Shown here: piece after piece, positions 12,791-25,536 of the stretch
Position numbering within the stretch: position 1 is the stretch's first letter
Layout: every line of letters starts with the position of its first letter
NCBI GenBank assembly: GCA_030035585.1
Contig: CM057472.1
Location: 91,323,601-91,387,600 of the forward strand
Reading direction: 5' to 3'
From: Dugong dugon
Lineage: Eukaryota; Chordata; Mammalia; Sirenia; Dugongidae
DNA length: 64,000 nt
Position numbers and translations under genes: made by a program
Notes under the pieces: generated by a model
Seen by the model: only the letters and a program-made list of their open reading frames with translations
What the model was told of the DNA's origin: nothing
Databases searched by the model: none

Positions 12791-14637
12791 ACATATGAGA
12801 TGGCAGATAGATGTTTCAGGATTTGAGTTTAGGTTCATGATACCTCAAAGCCCAAACTCTTAAAATAAAATTAAAAAAAGACCTGGCCTGATGTCTGGGT
12901 CCCAACTGACTAGTGTGTACTTGAGTGAGATACTCAGGTCCTCTGAATTTCGGCTTAGCTATCTCAGTTTAGAATATAGAGCACTCCCTTACTGATTATA
13001 CATTTATTCATTGTACCTACTATATGCCAAAACCTATGCTATAAACAGGAGATACAAGGATGAATAAAATATCTTTCATCAGTGACCTCAGAATGTAGTG
13101 ATAATATAGTATTTACATCACAGAACTGAGCAAAGATGGAATGAATCAGTAGGCAAGCTCTGCAGAATAAAATGCATCAGACAGTGGCATGCGTGCGACC
13201 ACACACAGACACTCACACTCTCGCCCACACACAACTGTTATATCCGTAGAGACTAAGGGGGGGTGAAACATGTTTATGAGGAGTCCCATATACAGTAAGG
13301 CCTCTGTGTGTCTGCCTTACAAATACATGGCAGAAATTATTGCTTGGGAGAACATTTTGAATGATATATAAGGTCAGTTTTGAAAATGCTTTTCTCTGTA
13401 GACACTTGCCATAAAGTCACACATCCACAAAGAAATGATACTTGGCATTTCTCCAACTTAATTTCAGAGTCAATGTAATAAGATAGGTGGAAATGTACAC
13501 CAGACTGCCTATATTTTATCTTAGTTTGTTAGTCATACATTATAGGCTACATAGGAAACTAAGATTCCTAATTAATTTATTTTAAAATATTTTAATAATA
13601 ATTGCTACAGTATTAATAAAGATTAATGGATGATTAACCATGCATTAAGGAATCTATAAAGTTTAGATCCATGCTAGTAACTAAGGGCCTCTTATTAGCC
13701 TTATTAGCTATTATAGTATCAACAAAGAATCCAAAATATTTGACGAAATAGAGATTAGCTGTATCACCTCTGCAATGACTTGTCACTGTATCTAAGAAGT
13801 ATTGCAGAGAAATTCAAGCAACTTCTACAAATGACTGATGAAATTAAAGGCATTCAGTGCAGATGGATATTAGTATACATGTATACATATCATTTTCTTC
13901 CAGAAACAATTCACGTCACTTACATAGCATTTATAATATTAAATTTAGGTAATTTGTGACCTGTATTTACCAGTTCTAAGTTGGTGTTTCAAAACAATTC
14001 CTACAGCTAACACTTCCCTACATTCTGATCAGGCAGTGCCATATGCAAGTTACCAAAAAAAGAGAAAGGATTGCAACATATTTAAAAATAACCATTGATA
14101 TGGCTTAAAAAAAAAAAAAGGAAAAGAAAAACAAAATAGAGTGTCACTTTTCCTCTATGATCTGGCTTGTTTTGTTTTGTTTGGTAGCTGATTTTATTTC
14201 CTGCCTTGTGCTTGGTGTTAACCTTTGGACTTCATTCTCTCTGAGTTCCTCATTAAATTACACGGCGTGGAAGCCTCTGGGCCTCCTCCCCAACCTCTGC
14301 TCTTCCCTCTTCACTAGACCTCACCAGCAGACCCAGGTTCCACTATCTAGTCTTGACCTTAGGTTGGAGGGTTTAGCAACAGAAACCCAACTCCCTGGGG
14401 TTCAACATCTCTTCAGTTAGGCTACCAGTCCAGCTCTTCCTGCTACCACCTCCTTTCTGATCTCTTTACTTCCGGGTCCTGTCTAATTGAGTCAGTTTCT
14501 CTACTAGTTTTCTGTGACTAGGTCCTTGCTTTAAGTGATCGCAAGCAAAGCAATGTTTCCCAAACTTCATTTATTCCTGTACCACTATCATGACTTTTGC
14601 CATTCAGATCCACTTGTATTCTTATTTACACTGTACA
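12791..14637. other. Unassigned sequence with old-repeat texture
   Basis: No gene is recognised. 12990-13110 resembles the same old LINE-type 3' motif as 8030. 13190-13240 is CA-rich. 14155-14560 is more GC-rich than its surroundings and contains a short open frame without recognisable domains. I could not name it. Confidence 0.35.
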
Positions 14638-14800
14638 CCAGTTTTAACTGCTCAGCTGCTAGTTGGTGGTTCAAACCCACCCAGCAGCTCTGAGGGAGAA
14701 AGACCTAACAATCTGCTTCTGTAAAGATTACAGCACTCTATCACACGGGGTCACTAGGAGTCAGAACTGACTGGATAGCACTCAACAACAATAACAATAT
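14638..14800 (+). mobile_element. AfroSINE, sense copy lacking part of the head
   Basis: The text aactgctcagctgctagttggtggttcaaac (B-box like), ggagaaagacctaacaatctgcttctgtaaagatta, and tcactaggagtcagaactgactgg followed by an aacaacaataac tail. This belongs to the longer AfroSINE subtype with the ggagaaaga insert. Confidence 0.8.
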
Positions 14801-15422
14801 GTAATTTTCTAATTTAATTTTTAATTTAAATTTGTTGAAAAGGAAAACTGGATATTAGTAAGTTATATGGAAAAAGAATACCACTTACCTTAAAAAAGGG
14901 TAACTACAGAATTAAATCAAATGAAGAGAAAAATAATGTGATTATTAAATATCTGAAGATTATTCTCTGTTTAATGATAATGGAGGTTAGCAAGGTATAG
15001 ACTGGTGCTACTGAACACGGTATCTATAAACTGAGGGGCTCTCCTTTCTGCAATCAGAATGACTGAAAAATAACTGAGGTCTGATTAAGATGACAAATTG
15101 AGGCAGCAATGCTAAATTTCCCAACCCTCAGAAACCTAACAGAATTTTTTAAATATCAGCGATAAATATTAAACATTAACCAGTAGCAACTAAATAAGGA
15201 AAGGGGCATGACTTAATGCAGTCAACTCTCAAACTAATGACTGGGATGGGGGAGACTCAGAAGATTCTGGAACAGAAGGAGAGGTGCAGAAGGGTGTGGC
15301 TCTTCACCCTAATCCCATTCTCTGATAAGACTACTATTTCCTGGCACTAATTGCGGTGAAAAATAGATATTAAAAGAATTATTCTACTTTAAAGGCTACG
15401 GGATTCGTACCTTATGACTACG

Positions 15423-15907
15423 TGTCTCAGTCATCTAGTGCTGCCATGACAGAAACACCACAAGTGGATGGTTTTAATGAAGAGAAATTTATTTCCTCAC
15501 AGTCAAAGTAGGCTAAAAGTCCAAATTCAGGGCGTCAGCTCCGGAGGAAGCCTTTTTCTCTCTGTCGGCCTTCTTCTCTTTGGTGTTCCCCTGGACTAGG
15601 AGCTTCTTGGCTCAGGGATCCTGGTCCAAAGGACGCGCTCTGCTCCTGGCACTGCTTTCTTGATGGTATGAGGTCCCCCTGTCTCTCTGCTCACTTCTGT
15701 TTTTTATATCTCAAGCGATTGCCTCAGGACACAATCCAGTCTTATAGATCCAGTCCTGCCTTACTAACACAACTGCCACCCATCCTCCCTCATTAACATC
15801 ATAGAGGCAGGATTTAAAACATATAGGAAAATCACACAGTACCAGGAATCATGGCCTAGCCAAACTGATATACACATTTTTGGGGGGACATAATTCAAAC
15901 CATGACA
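15423..15907 (-). mobile_element. Solo LTR (MaLR-like)
   Basis: Starts tgtctcagtcatctagtgctg, ends attcaaaccatgaca, and is flanked by ctacg (15418-15422) and ctatg (15908-15912), a 5-bp target duplication with one mismatch. It shares its middle (ctaggagcttctt, tcatagaggcaggattt) with the LTR at 10066, so both belong to one subfamily. No internal genes. Confidence 0.82.
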
Positions 15908-16639
15908 CTATGTATTACATAATTTTATGTACAGTGTCTAGTTAGCTTTTCAGTATTTCTTCTTTTTTTAATGATATTGCATAAAATACAAAATTATTAA
16001 GGTAAGTCCCAGTCATAAGGAAGGTTATGTACTGATCATTTCTGTGATTAATTGAAAAGTCTTTATACTACAAAATGCTTCCCTATGTGGTTCCTGAAGT
16101 TCATTTTAATTTATATACCCTAAACTATGCTCAGTTTCAGCTACAAAATCCTTTAATAAAAGGAGTTGCCAAAACTTAACACCATTCAAATGGAAGTCCT
16201 TCCAAGCTGAAATTCTACAAACACATCTTATAGGTGATGATATATTAAATAAAAGGTTACTTTAATAATATTTTTTTTTTGCCAGCACAGCTTCAATGCC
16301 ATATAAATGTTTCCTATTCAATTACCTACTCACATTTTTCATCTTCACTGATTTTGCAATGATCGGAATATTTCTCTTAAACCCCACTACATTAATCCAT
16401 CAAAGTGCTTTTTTCATTAGGTGAAGAAGTTTCCCACCCAGAATATTACCAGGGAGGATGATGACATTTCCTATTGTTCCGCTTCTATACTGCTTCATGT
16501 TATTATCCAGGAAGCATAAGTGTTCACTGTACAGAAAGGAAAATTGGAAACCAGCCAGAATCAGACTCCTTGAATCTTTCAAAGGATTCTTGTCTGCCTA
16601 CCCTCAGCCCCTTGCAGATTTACTTAATCACCTTTCTGT

Positions 16640-17221
16640 TAATTAATTACTGAATGCATTTTTGTCACTAGATGTTCATTTAATGCAGAACCAGGCTCAA
16701 AAATCTAAAATGAAACAGTCTGCATTGCAGCAGGCATCAGAACATCAAGCAAGGAAGGTATCAAAAACTTTCCCAAGGTGGTTAATGGCTGAAAAGGACA
16801 AAAAAATCCCTTCAAAGACTAAATTGTTCAACAAGACAACTCTCACTAATTTTCCGACTAGAAACGCATCCCCATTCCCAGGGATAATTCAGATGATCCT
16901 GAAACTTTCACTAGTGGAGTTATTTAGTGGGCTTATTACCACAACTGACAAAATGCCAGCATCATCCAACTCCTCCTCCTCATCATAGTAAATGTTTATG
17001 ATTTATGTATTTTTATGTGTGTGTATTAAAAAATATATATGTAAGTTTATATGTAATGTTTCTAACTCCTAAAGATTAATAAAGGTCAGATTTATAAAAA
17101 TATTGATAATAAAAGGCAATATAATGAAACTAAAAAAGAAAAAATGAAGTATTCAACTTAGAACAGAATTATGACAGAGTGGTTGGAACAAAGCCCCACC
17201 ATAAGTCAGGGACTACCTGTA
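16640..17221 (+). pseudogene. Tigger-like (pogo) DNA transposon remnant, transposase C-terminus
   Basis: The 3' end ccataagtcagggactacctgta (about 17199-17221) resembles a Tigger-type terminal inverted repeat. Upstream, 16870-16990 encodes in one frame an acidic DNSDDPE run and then, after a frameshift, a Ser-rich end (PASSNSSSSS and stop). This is the usual texture of a pogo-type transposase C-terminus. An AT-rich 3' UTR follows. The 5' end and the DDE catalytic domain are not recognised, so the family call rests on the terminus and C-terminal character only. It could instead be another mariner-type relic. Confidence 0.5.
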
Positions 17222-18714
17222 CAAGACAGTGGGCAAAGAACCACTCATTTCTTTGATTAAATTTTCATGTTAGTTTTTTTTCTTTTATTTGGTTATGTTA
17301 ATATTCTGAAGTCATAAAGTTAACTGGTGTTCCAGGAGATTCTACTGGGTTTTATCAAAAGAAGGGAGTATAAATAATGGCAACAAAATGGTACTCTGGG
17401 TTGGTACCAGCTTCTGTGGTAAGTTGAGGGGAAATAAAAGATATCACTATCCCCAATAATCTTCTTCTCTTGACATCTATATTTGCATCATAGGTGCATC
17501 ATTATCTCTTTAATATCATATAAAATATTTATGCATTTTGACCTTTTGAAAGAGTGTGAGAGTATCTGATATGGAGGCTAGGTCAGGTTTGGCCAACCTA
17601 TGATTTTTAAATAGCAAAAGATGGAAAGAGTAGGATGATAAGAACCCTGAAATGCTACGTCATCGATTTTATCATTTAGCTTGGACTAGTTGTGACGATC
17701 AAGCCATTCCTCAATGAATACGTATTGACTGAGTTCAGTGTTCAGAGTAGTGTAAGAAAGGGCCCTCTTCCTCTGCGGATTTATTCGGTACCCGAGAGAA
17801 TGACTAAACAAACTATGCACACTGCAGTGTGCTTCATAGTGACATAGTGTGTCTCCATGCAGTGGAGGTTTGCAAAGGGAAGGTTCAACAAGAGCTGGAA
17901 AGGTCTTTTTGGAAAAGTGACAGTTCAGCCAGGCCTAGAAACACGGGCAGAGTTTTCTAGGTAAGGATTTTGTTTTTTTGGGGGGTATGGGGAAAGAAAG
18001 CAAGTGAGAGTGGCAAAAGGTCAGAAAATCCAAGAATAGGTACAGCTGCGCAGACCACTTCTGGCTTTTTCTGAGTCTGTTTAAGCTTCCAAAGTAGAAG
18101 TATGGATGGAAAAGAAGAAAACCTAGCTTAGACAATTAGGAAAAATAGCTCAAGACATTGCCTGGAGTTATTCATTAGATGCGTAGTCTTTTAACCAGTT
18201 GAATAGACTAATTCATGACTGGAAGGATAAAAGAGGACCTGGAACGTCCTGAAACTTTCTGCTTGAGATGGGATAAATGGTCCATTGGAATATGGTACAT
18301 TTGTTGCCCTGAAGCTCAAAGTCTTCTCAGACATGTTGAGTCTGACAAATCCCACAGATCTTTTATTATTATTATTCTTTCTTTCTTTTTGTCCCCCCCT
18401 CCTGTGGCTACTTTCAATATGGGAAGCTGTGTGTCCAACACTGTGCAAGAAAGTGAAAAGGAAGTGAGTTCCAAATGCAGATAATTGATACAGGGAATTA
18501 AATGTCACAGACATACCTCCATAAATCAAGCACAAGAATTAAGTACACATGCACTAAGAGGAGAACACCAAGGTCACATAAGGCAAGTGAAAAATGCTGA
18601 CTTGGTTATGAAGTATACAGAAGAGTGTGTGTATGTAATATTGGGAATTATTAACAGGATAAAATTAGGGAATGGTCCCCTGCTCCTATATTTTACATTG
18701 TTTAGGCCTTCTAG
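17222..18714. other. Unassigned sequence
   Basis: No gene is recognised. The phrase gtcaggtttggccaacctatg near 17582 resembles a hAT-Charlie end but is too short to name. Confidence 0.35.
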
Positions 18715-18992
18715 AAGCTTTCTCTGATCCCCAATCTAAAGTGTAACCCTTAGCCTCCCCATGATACCTTGCATTCCAACTCCCTGAAGGTCAGTCCTCT
18801 CTATCGTATCTCCCTGAGACATTCCTTCATAGCAATATCACTCTAAAATGATTTCTTTCGTTGTCTTTCCTTCAGAATAGAATAGAACTCTATGAACGCG
18901 GAGAGTTGGACTACTTCAGTCATTGTATCCAGAACAATATTTGATACATAGTAGATAGGTACTCAATAATATTTGTTGAATTAATTAAAATA
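18715..18992 (+). mobile_element. L2 LINE 3' end
   Basis: The text ctctatgaacgcggagagttgg, ccagaacaatatttgatacatagtagataggtactcaataatatttgttgaatta is the classic L2 3' terminus. The upstream T/C-rich half fits the L2 3' UTR. Confidence 0.8.
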
Positions 18993-20301
18993 TATATTTT
19001 CCAGGTCCTTTCTTAACAAAAAAAAAGTAGCAAAACAATTGAACTAGTCAGTTGAAACAACTTGCTTGATGATTCCTTACCATGAAAACTAAACACAAAA
19101 GTAAGCATAGAGTACACAGATGTAGTCCCTGTTTTGATAAAAGGAAGCTGAGTGATGACAGCAATATGAGCAAGGGCCTGAACATTAGTATAAAAGTGAG
19201 CTGACAAAAAATTGGACCTGACCCACAAGAGAGAATCAACAAGTGCACGAAGAGTTTCATCTCTAATTTCAAGAGTTGTATAGTGTCTTATAATATCCAG
19301 TTGGTAATACCAGTTGCTCAGTTGTTCTAGCCTTTAAAAATATATGTCCTTACAATGTTAGAATATAGTACTTCAAGATTCATTACAGTGTATTCTCTAA
19401 TACAGAGAACATACACCATCCATTCCAACTGGAGCACAGATTTCTTATGAAGTGACTTTGCTGATCTCATTTACTACTGTTCCCTTAGTGCTTAAAAGGT
19501 TACCCTAAACATTGAAAGGTGTGATAATCATTAGTCAAATTAACGGAAAAATTAGTCACTGAGACTATACACTTCGATAAATTTGGTATGAATAGAAACA
19601 AACCTCCCAGTAGGTTAGAGAAAAAATAAAAATAATCAATTGATGGTATAACATTCTCTAAATCCCAAAATGACATGATTCAACTGTTTACTTTTAGTGT
19701 TGTGATTCTGAAGACAGATCTTGAGAGTATCATGGAGTTAAGGAGATTGCGAGTTTAGTTGGTTAGTCTTTATATGATTCTTAATCATTCACCTGGAGAT
19801 GAATTACTTCTGACTGGAAACTGAACTTCCATTTACTTAATCAGTTTTGGGTGACTTCATTTTTAATTGTTGTTGTTTGTCTTTTCCTCACTTTTAATTG
19901 CCAATTCTAGTCTCTGGACAAATCCTTAACATTTACAACTGAAATTTTACAGGAAGTCCTAATGCTGCAGGGTTTATTGCTCAGTTTTTGAGATTTAAGT
20001 GTTTTGGACGGTTTGAATAGGTCTTGATAGGAAAGCGTCAGTGAAAAAATAAAATTAAATGATTTTATTATTTGTTTTAAAGTCACTTCTCCCTTTCCAA
20101 TAAAACTTCTAAAAATCAATACATATGAGTTTGTTTTCAAAACCAAACCTTAAAAAAGACAGATACAAGACTGTTCACGCAGACTGAAAACCGAAGATAA
20201 AGGACGTGCGGCTGGAGTTGGTGCACTTTTTTGATAGACTCAGCAATGAAAGTGTTGTAAGTTAGGTCCAGAGAAGCAGACCATGCATCTAAGATATGTG
20301 G
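18993..20301. other. Unassigned AT-rich sequence
   Basis: No recognisable gene or repeat. Short frames here have no domain features. Confidence 0.4.
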
Positions 20302-20815
20302 TGTTGTTCGGTGTCATTGAGTTAGTTCTGACTCAGAGTGACCCTAGGTATAACAGAACAAAACACTGCCCAGTCCGGCACCATCCTCAACATTGTTGCT
20401 ATGTTTGAGCCCATTGTAGCCACTGTATCAATCCACCTTGTTGAGGGTTTTCCTCTTTTTTGCTGACTGTCTACTTTACCAAGCATGATGTTCTTCTCCA
20501 GGGACTGGTCCCTCCTGATAACATGTTCAAAGTATGTGAGACGAAGTCTTCCCATCCTCACTTCTAATGAACATTCCGGCTGTACTTCTTCCAAGACAGA
20601 TTTGCTCATTTTTCTGGCAGTCCATGATATATGTATCATAATTATATGTATACATAAATATATGTATCATAATTCAAAGGGATCATCTCTTTCTTGGTCT
20701 TCCTTATTCATTGTCCAGCTTTTGCATGCGTATGAGGTGACTGAAAATACCATGGCTTCCATCAGGCACACTTTAGTCCTCGAGGTGACATTTTTGCTTT
20801 TTAACACTTTAAAGA
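20302..20815 (-). mobile_element. RTE LINE fragment, antisense 3' part
   Basis: The reverse complement encodes the RTE C-terminus (minus-strand frame 20639-20322) and ends at 20302 with the family 3' end. It is interrupted at about 20629-20680 by an AT-rich expansion that contains the motif tatgtatcataatt twice. Downstream, 20685-20815 continues as RTE. It is 5'-truncated, as expected for LINE insertions. Confidence 0.92.
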
Positions 20816-21243
20816 TGTGCACACAGGAGGTTAATAAGGGTGATTCTTAGGAAAATATGAGGGTTGGGAAAGCAGGAGTGGGCAGGGGGAAAGTTGAACT
20901 GCAAGGTTGTTGAAAAACAGGCCTCACCTAATCTCTTGCAGAGTCCTGGACCTGGGATGACCTTTCAAAAATTGATCTACTTGAGTCCAAGGAGCCAGGC
21001 CCCCTATACTGCTGCATCAAGCAGTCATTAATTTAGGGCTATCCTGGAAGAGGCATGACATTTAGTTTGGATGAGGGCAAGAGAGGCTCAGCTGAGAGCC
21101 ATCAGCCCACACTACCTCCAGTTAGGGGAATAAGCAACTCAGTCTAGGTGGAGGATCCAGGAAGCGCATTACAGCATCCGGTACAGAAATGTTATATAGT
21201 AGGGAAATTATGATAAATTGCAAAACCTTAGTTTCAATTTTAC

Positions 21244-21399
21244 AGCCCTGATGGTGTAGTGGTTAAGAGCTTGGCTGCTAATCAAAACATCAGCTGTTCG
21301 TACCTACCAACTGCTCCTTGGAAACTCTATGGGGCAGCTCTATTCCATCCTATAGGGTCACTATGAGTTGGAATCCATTGGATGGCAACAGGTTTACTT
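21244..21399 (+). mobile_element. AfroSINE, near complete sense copy
   Basis: The head ctgatggtgtagtggttaagagcttggctgc (A box), cagctgttcgtacctaccaactgctccttgg (B box region), the body ctatggggcagctctattc, and the tail tatagggtcactatgagttggaatcc. The 3' tail is homologous to the RTE 3' end. Confidence 0.93.
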
Positions 21400-21504
21400 T
21401 AAATTTTATTCAGGAAGCCATAAAATATAAAACACATACGATAAAATAACTTGCTGTCTTCTTTAAAAAGGAAAGAAAGAAGAGGGAAGAAAAAGCACAT
21501 TACA

Positions 21505-21640
21505 GTGAAAAGTAATCATCAGAATATAAGCTCTTGAGATAAAAGATGTTGCCTATCTTGTTTCCCACTAAAGAGTACTTAAAATAGCCTGACACATACA
21601 AATGTTCAACACTTGCTGGTTGAAATAATGAATACATTAG
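21505..21640 (+). mobile_element. L2 LINE 3' end
   Basis: The order ataagctcttgagataaaag, cctatcttgtttcccac, agcctgacacatacaaatgttcaacacttgctggttgaa matches the L2 3' end. Confidence 0.6.
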
Positions 21641-21879
21641 TTATCCTTAGACTCTTTTAAAATCTCTAATCTTTTAAAACTAAACAAATATTGTCCTTTG
21701 GTTATTTGGTTGGAACCTACATAACCACCTTTCTGTAATGAACTACTTGTTTCCCATGAAGGAGAACAACCCCATGCCAGCGAGGGACCAGCAGCCTTCT
21801 CAGAAGGGAAAGGAAGGAAATGTCTATAGAGATATGTGCGGAATTTTTAAGGCTCAAGTTAACTTCCCCAATGATCTTG

Positions 21880-22030
21880 GCCAAAAAGTTTGGATTCAAA
21901 CTGGAGCTTAGTAACTTAAGAGCTGTGTACCAAAAACAAGTTTCTCAACCTCTCAGTCTCAATTCCTTGAGTGCAAAAGTGGACGGTGAAGACCAACCTC
22001 ACAGGGTTGTTGTGTCTTCAATTAAATGGG
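21880..22030 (-). mobile_element. MIR SINE, antisense
   Basis: The phrases caagtttctcaacctctcagtctcaattcc and ctcacagggttgttgtgtcttcaattaaat match the MIR reverse complement. Confidence 0.75.
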
Positions 22031-22249
22031 TCTGCAGCACCAAAAGAATACTTGAGGGAAGCTTTGTTAATATTATTGAAGTGGAAAAGTCCTCTTCACA
22101 TAAAGCACAGCACTCAGAAGCCATAAAAGAAAAGTTGTGTGTTGTATATTTTATTTTAATTTTGGAGAGAGATTTAATTTTTAAAACCAGAAAAAAATTT
22201 TGCAAGATTTATAAGGAGGCTGATATTTTAAATATATCAAAATATTTAT

Positions 22250-23090
22250 GAAACGCTGAGGGCAGGGCCAAGAACTCAATGAAAACATGAGGAAAGGACA
22301 TGCAGAGGTCTTTCCAAGAAAAGAAAATACAAATGTTATGTAAACTTGTGGAAAAATGTGAAGTGTCACTCATAATTAAAAAATGAAAATTCAAACACAA
22401 TGTGATAACTCTTTCCACTTAAAGAAATAAAATAAAAAAGAAAACAAAGAAGAAGTTATAGAATACACTGTTTTGGTGAAGGCCCAGCAGTTCAGGTTCA
22501 CAGTCGGTATACGTAAAATTAGTGTGATCTCTTTGGAGAATAATTTGGAAACAGGTATTGAAATACCTATTTCAATAGGTCACTCCTACAAATGGAAAAT
22601 AAACATACCTTTTGACCCAGCAATTTTATCTCCAGGAATGCATATATGTATGCCTGCATGAATATTTGTTTCAACATTTTTCATAGTAGGAGAAGATCAG
22701 AAATAACTTACAAATTCTGAGTAGGACTTGCTCAGTAATGATTTTTTATATCCATTTCATGGAATAATTTATCTATGGTCTGAAAAACAATAAAGGATAT
22801 ATTGTATATGCCGCTGTGAATCCTAAGATATATTGTTAAATGAAAAGTAAAAGCAAACTATAGAAGATTGTAATATATACTTCCTATTATATAACAATTA
22901 CATACAGATAAGTGTATGTGTGTGTATAAATTGTATTACAAAGAAAAAATTTGGAGGTTTTTTAGAAAATATTTTCCTGGGGGGGGTGGGTAGCTTGGGA
23001 GGCCTGGGATGTGAATGGGGCATACTTTTTCTTTGTGTACCTTTTATATGGTTTGAATTTGTAAAATACATGCATGGATTATTTTTACAT
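22250..23090 (+). mobile_element. Old L1 (L1M type), ORF2 end and 3' region
   Basis: The translated text near 22580-22640 (cataccttttgacccagcaattttatctccaggaatgc) corresponds to the L1 ORF2 stretch containing PFDPAI. The text ggataatttatctatgg, cctaagatatattgttaaatgaaaa follows in the L1 order. It is heavily diverged and not coding. Confidence 0.75.
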
Positions 23091-23100
23091 TTAAAATACA

Positions 23101-23307
23101 AAAAACTCATTGCCACTGAGTTGATTCTGACTCTTGGTGACCCTACAGGACAGGACAGAACAGAACCTCCCCATAGTGTTTCCAAGTTCTTAATCTTTGT
23201 GGAAGCAGACTGCCACATCTTTCTCCCGAAGCGCTTGGTGAGTACAAACCTCCAACCTTTCAGTTAGCAGCTGACGGCTTAACTACTGCACCACCAGGGC
23301 TCCTTTT
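23101..23307 (-). mobile_element. AfroSINE, antisense, inserted at the end of the old L1
   Basis: The minus strand starts with the head near 23305 (revcomp of accaccagggctcc) and ends with the RTE-like tail at 23105-23150. It carries the long-subtype insert (gcagactgccacatctttctcccg). Its flanks show a direct repeat, catttaaaata (23088-23098) and catttaaaaca (23308-23318), with one mismatch. This fits a target duplication. Confidence 0.92.
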
Positions 23308-23334
23308 CATTTAAAACATAGTTACTTAAAATTA

Positions 23335-24040
23335 AAACCTAGTCTATCTCACTTAATACTGTATCCACTACCTGGAGCTCTAGCTGGAACATAGTAAATA
23401 GTCGATATTGTTGAATGAATTTATGAACAAATATTACATGGGGACTTCTGGATTCCCACTATATATCTGTAGCCCAGATTATTTACCTGAGTTCTAGAAA
23501 TGCATTTTGACCATGCTTCTAGAATCTCTACCTGAATGTTTCGTAGCTACCTTACACTCAGCACATTCAACACTTGGGTCCATAGTCACTTCTCTGGAAG
23601 TTCCTGCTCTTCCTCTAACCTCTGTCGTAATTAATGGTACCAGTAACCGCTGGTAATACAAGCCAGGATTTGATCCTTTCACTTTATTTCTAATGTTACT
23701 ACTCTTAATGTAGCTCAGCTGAGCTGTTGCAATGGCCTCCTTAGTGTCTCTCTTTTGCAATATATAGTTCATATTACCAGAAGGCTATTTCTGAAGTGCA
23801 ATTGTCATGATATAACGACTTTCCATTACTTACAGGATAAAATCTCAACTCCTGCATGTGGCTATATGGCACTGCGTGTTTGCTCCTCTTCCTGTTTAGC
23901 CATATCTATGGTCCCTCCTACAAATACCGAACTACTTTTATTCCACACATAACGTGTTCTTTCAGGGCTCTAGGCCTTCAGAAGTACTTCTCTTTGCCAA
24001 ATTGCCCTTCGAACTTTTGCTTCTAGAAAATACCCTTTAG
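23335..24040 (+). mobile_element. L2 LINE 3' UTR segments
   Basis: 23335-23430 carries an L2-like terminus (agctggaacatagtaaatagtcgatattgttgaatg). 23640-24040 carries the other L2 3' UTR motif series (gcaatggcctccttagtgtc, ttacaggataaaatctcaactcc, aaattgcccttcgaac). The order suggests two pieces. Confidence 0.6.
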
Positions 24041-25324
24041 TCCCGTAATATACAGCATACGTGCCATGTCCTTTGCAAAGCTATTAGTCAAGATCAGATA
24101 TTCTCATATTTCCAAACAGATTTTTGTTACTATACTTATAAAACAATGAAGTAACTCTGTGTGTCTGTTTCTCCATCCGACTTCCAGTCAGGAGATTAAC
24201 AAATGAATACAGAGCAGAATAAATTAGGGAGCTCATTGTAGGTAAATATCAGGTGGGCAAATTGGAACTGATGGCATAAGAACCCTAACTGCATTTAGAG
24301 AAGGGAACTAAAATTTATTGTCTACTATTTGCAAGTCGTTGTGATTTTCCTAAAGCCTTCCCGAACCTTTGTTAATAGCTTCTTTATTAAACTCTCCTGA
24401 AATTACCCATTGTGATGGGGCCATCTATTTTCTGCAGGACCTTGACTGATCTGCAGTATCATTCTAAATTAATGATGGAGAGTTCATATTCATAGGAATG
24501 ACTAAACTGTGATAAATTGCTAATGCGGTTTTCCTAATAGTTCTTTGTTGTTGAAAATAAAGTAATTGAAAGTGCATCCTCAATTACTCTACTTTGTATG
24601 AGAGATTGTAAGAACTACATCATAAGCTAATTCACTCTTCTCTGAGAAAAGTTTTGTGAAAAATAGACTTTGTATTCTGGCATATTATGGTGAACCCTGT
24701 GGAGAATCTACCTGGCCATAAAGAGTTACAGTATGTCTATCTTTTCCCTCACTCTTTGCAGTCCCTGTCCCTTGACTGTTCATATCCTCTCCTACCCTCA
24801 AGACACCAACACCTTTAATTATCTAATAATCATATAGTATTAGTTGTGCATCAATTTATTCATTTTAAAGTCATTTCCCCCATTCAATTTACATCACTGA
24901 CTACTCAGATAAGATATACTTCTTTATCAGAATTTTGGTATCCCTTTATCCAAGCCCAATATCAAGAAGATTCTGAAAATAAAAATTATTTCAAAGTCAA
25001 CATTTCAGTTTATGGTCAAAAGCTGCTAATATGTGATGAGAATTGTTCATGTAGAAATGTAGAAAGGACATTCTCATTTGCATTGATTACAAACCAAAGC
25101 ATAATTTCACAACTAACATCAAGCAAAGAGCTTTCATTAGTTCTAGGAGTAAAAAAAAAATCATTTGATTTGGTGATGCCTCTAATTGATGATAGTGAAA
25201 TATAAAAAATAATATTAATATTAAATTTAAATTAGCAAAAATAGCAATAAGGAAGAAAAGAGAACAATTTATCCTAGGTAAGAAAAAGACTTAGATTTGT
25301 TTCTTTATTGGAAAGAAATTAATA
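24041..25324. other. Unassigned AT-rich sequence
   Basis: No recognisable gene or repeat. The 119-codon frame at 24846-25205 has no domain, signal or compositional evidence of being a gene. Confidence 0.35.
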
Positions 25325-25535
25325 CCAATTAAGCACCTTATTTATGCTAGACATTGTTTAGTATTTTCACACATAGTATTTCATTTGATCTCCACAATGA
25401 TCTTGTGAGAAAGTATTACTATTTCTTTTTTACTATGGAAGAAACTGTAGCTCGGAGAGATTATGTATCTTGTTAAAAACAACACAGTCAGCATAGAGCA
25501 AGGTCAGTACTTGAGTTTTGGGCTCTTCTTGTATT
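25325..25535 (+). mobile_element. MIR SINE
   Basis: The series ttatgctagacattgtttag, catttgatctccacaatgatcttgtgag, ggaagaaactgtagctcggagagattatgtatcttg follows MIR order. Confidence 0.8.
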
Positions 25536-25536
25536 A

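Noticed and set aside
18191-18535. 114-codon minus-strand frame as a candidate small gene
   Set aside because: No domain, no splice context, and overlapping frames of similar length on the other strand. It fits chance.
24846-25205. 119-codon frame as a candidate gene
   Set aside because: Composition is that of AT-rich non-coding DNA, with no recognisable domain and no promoter or splice signals.
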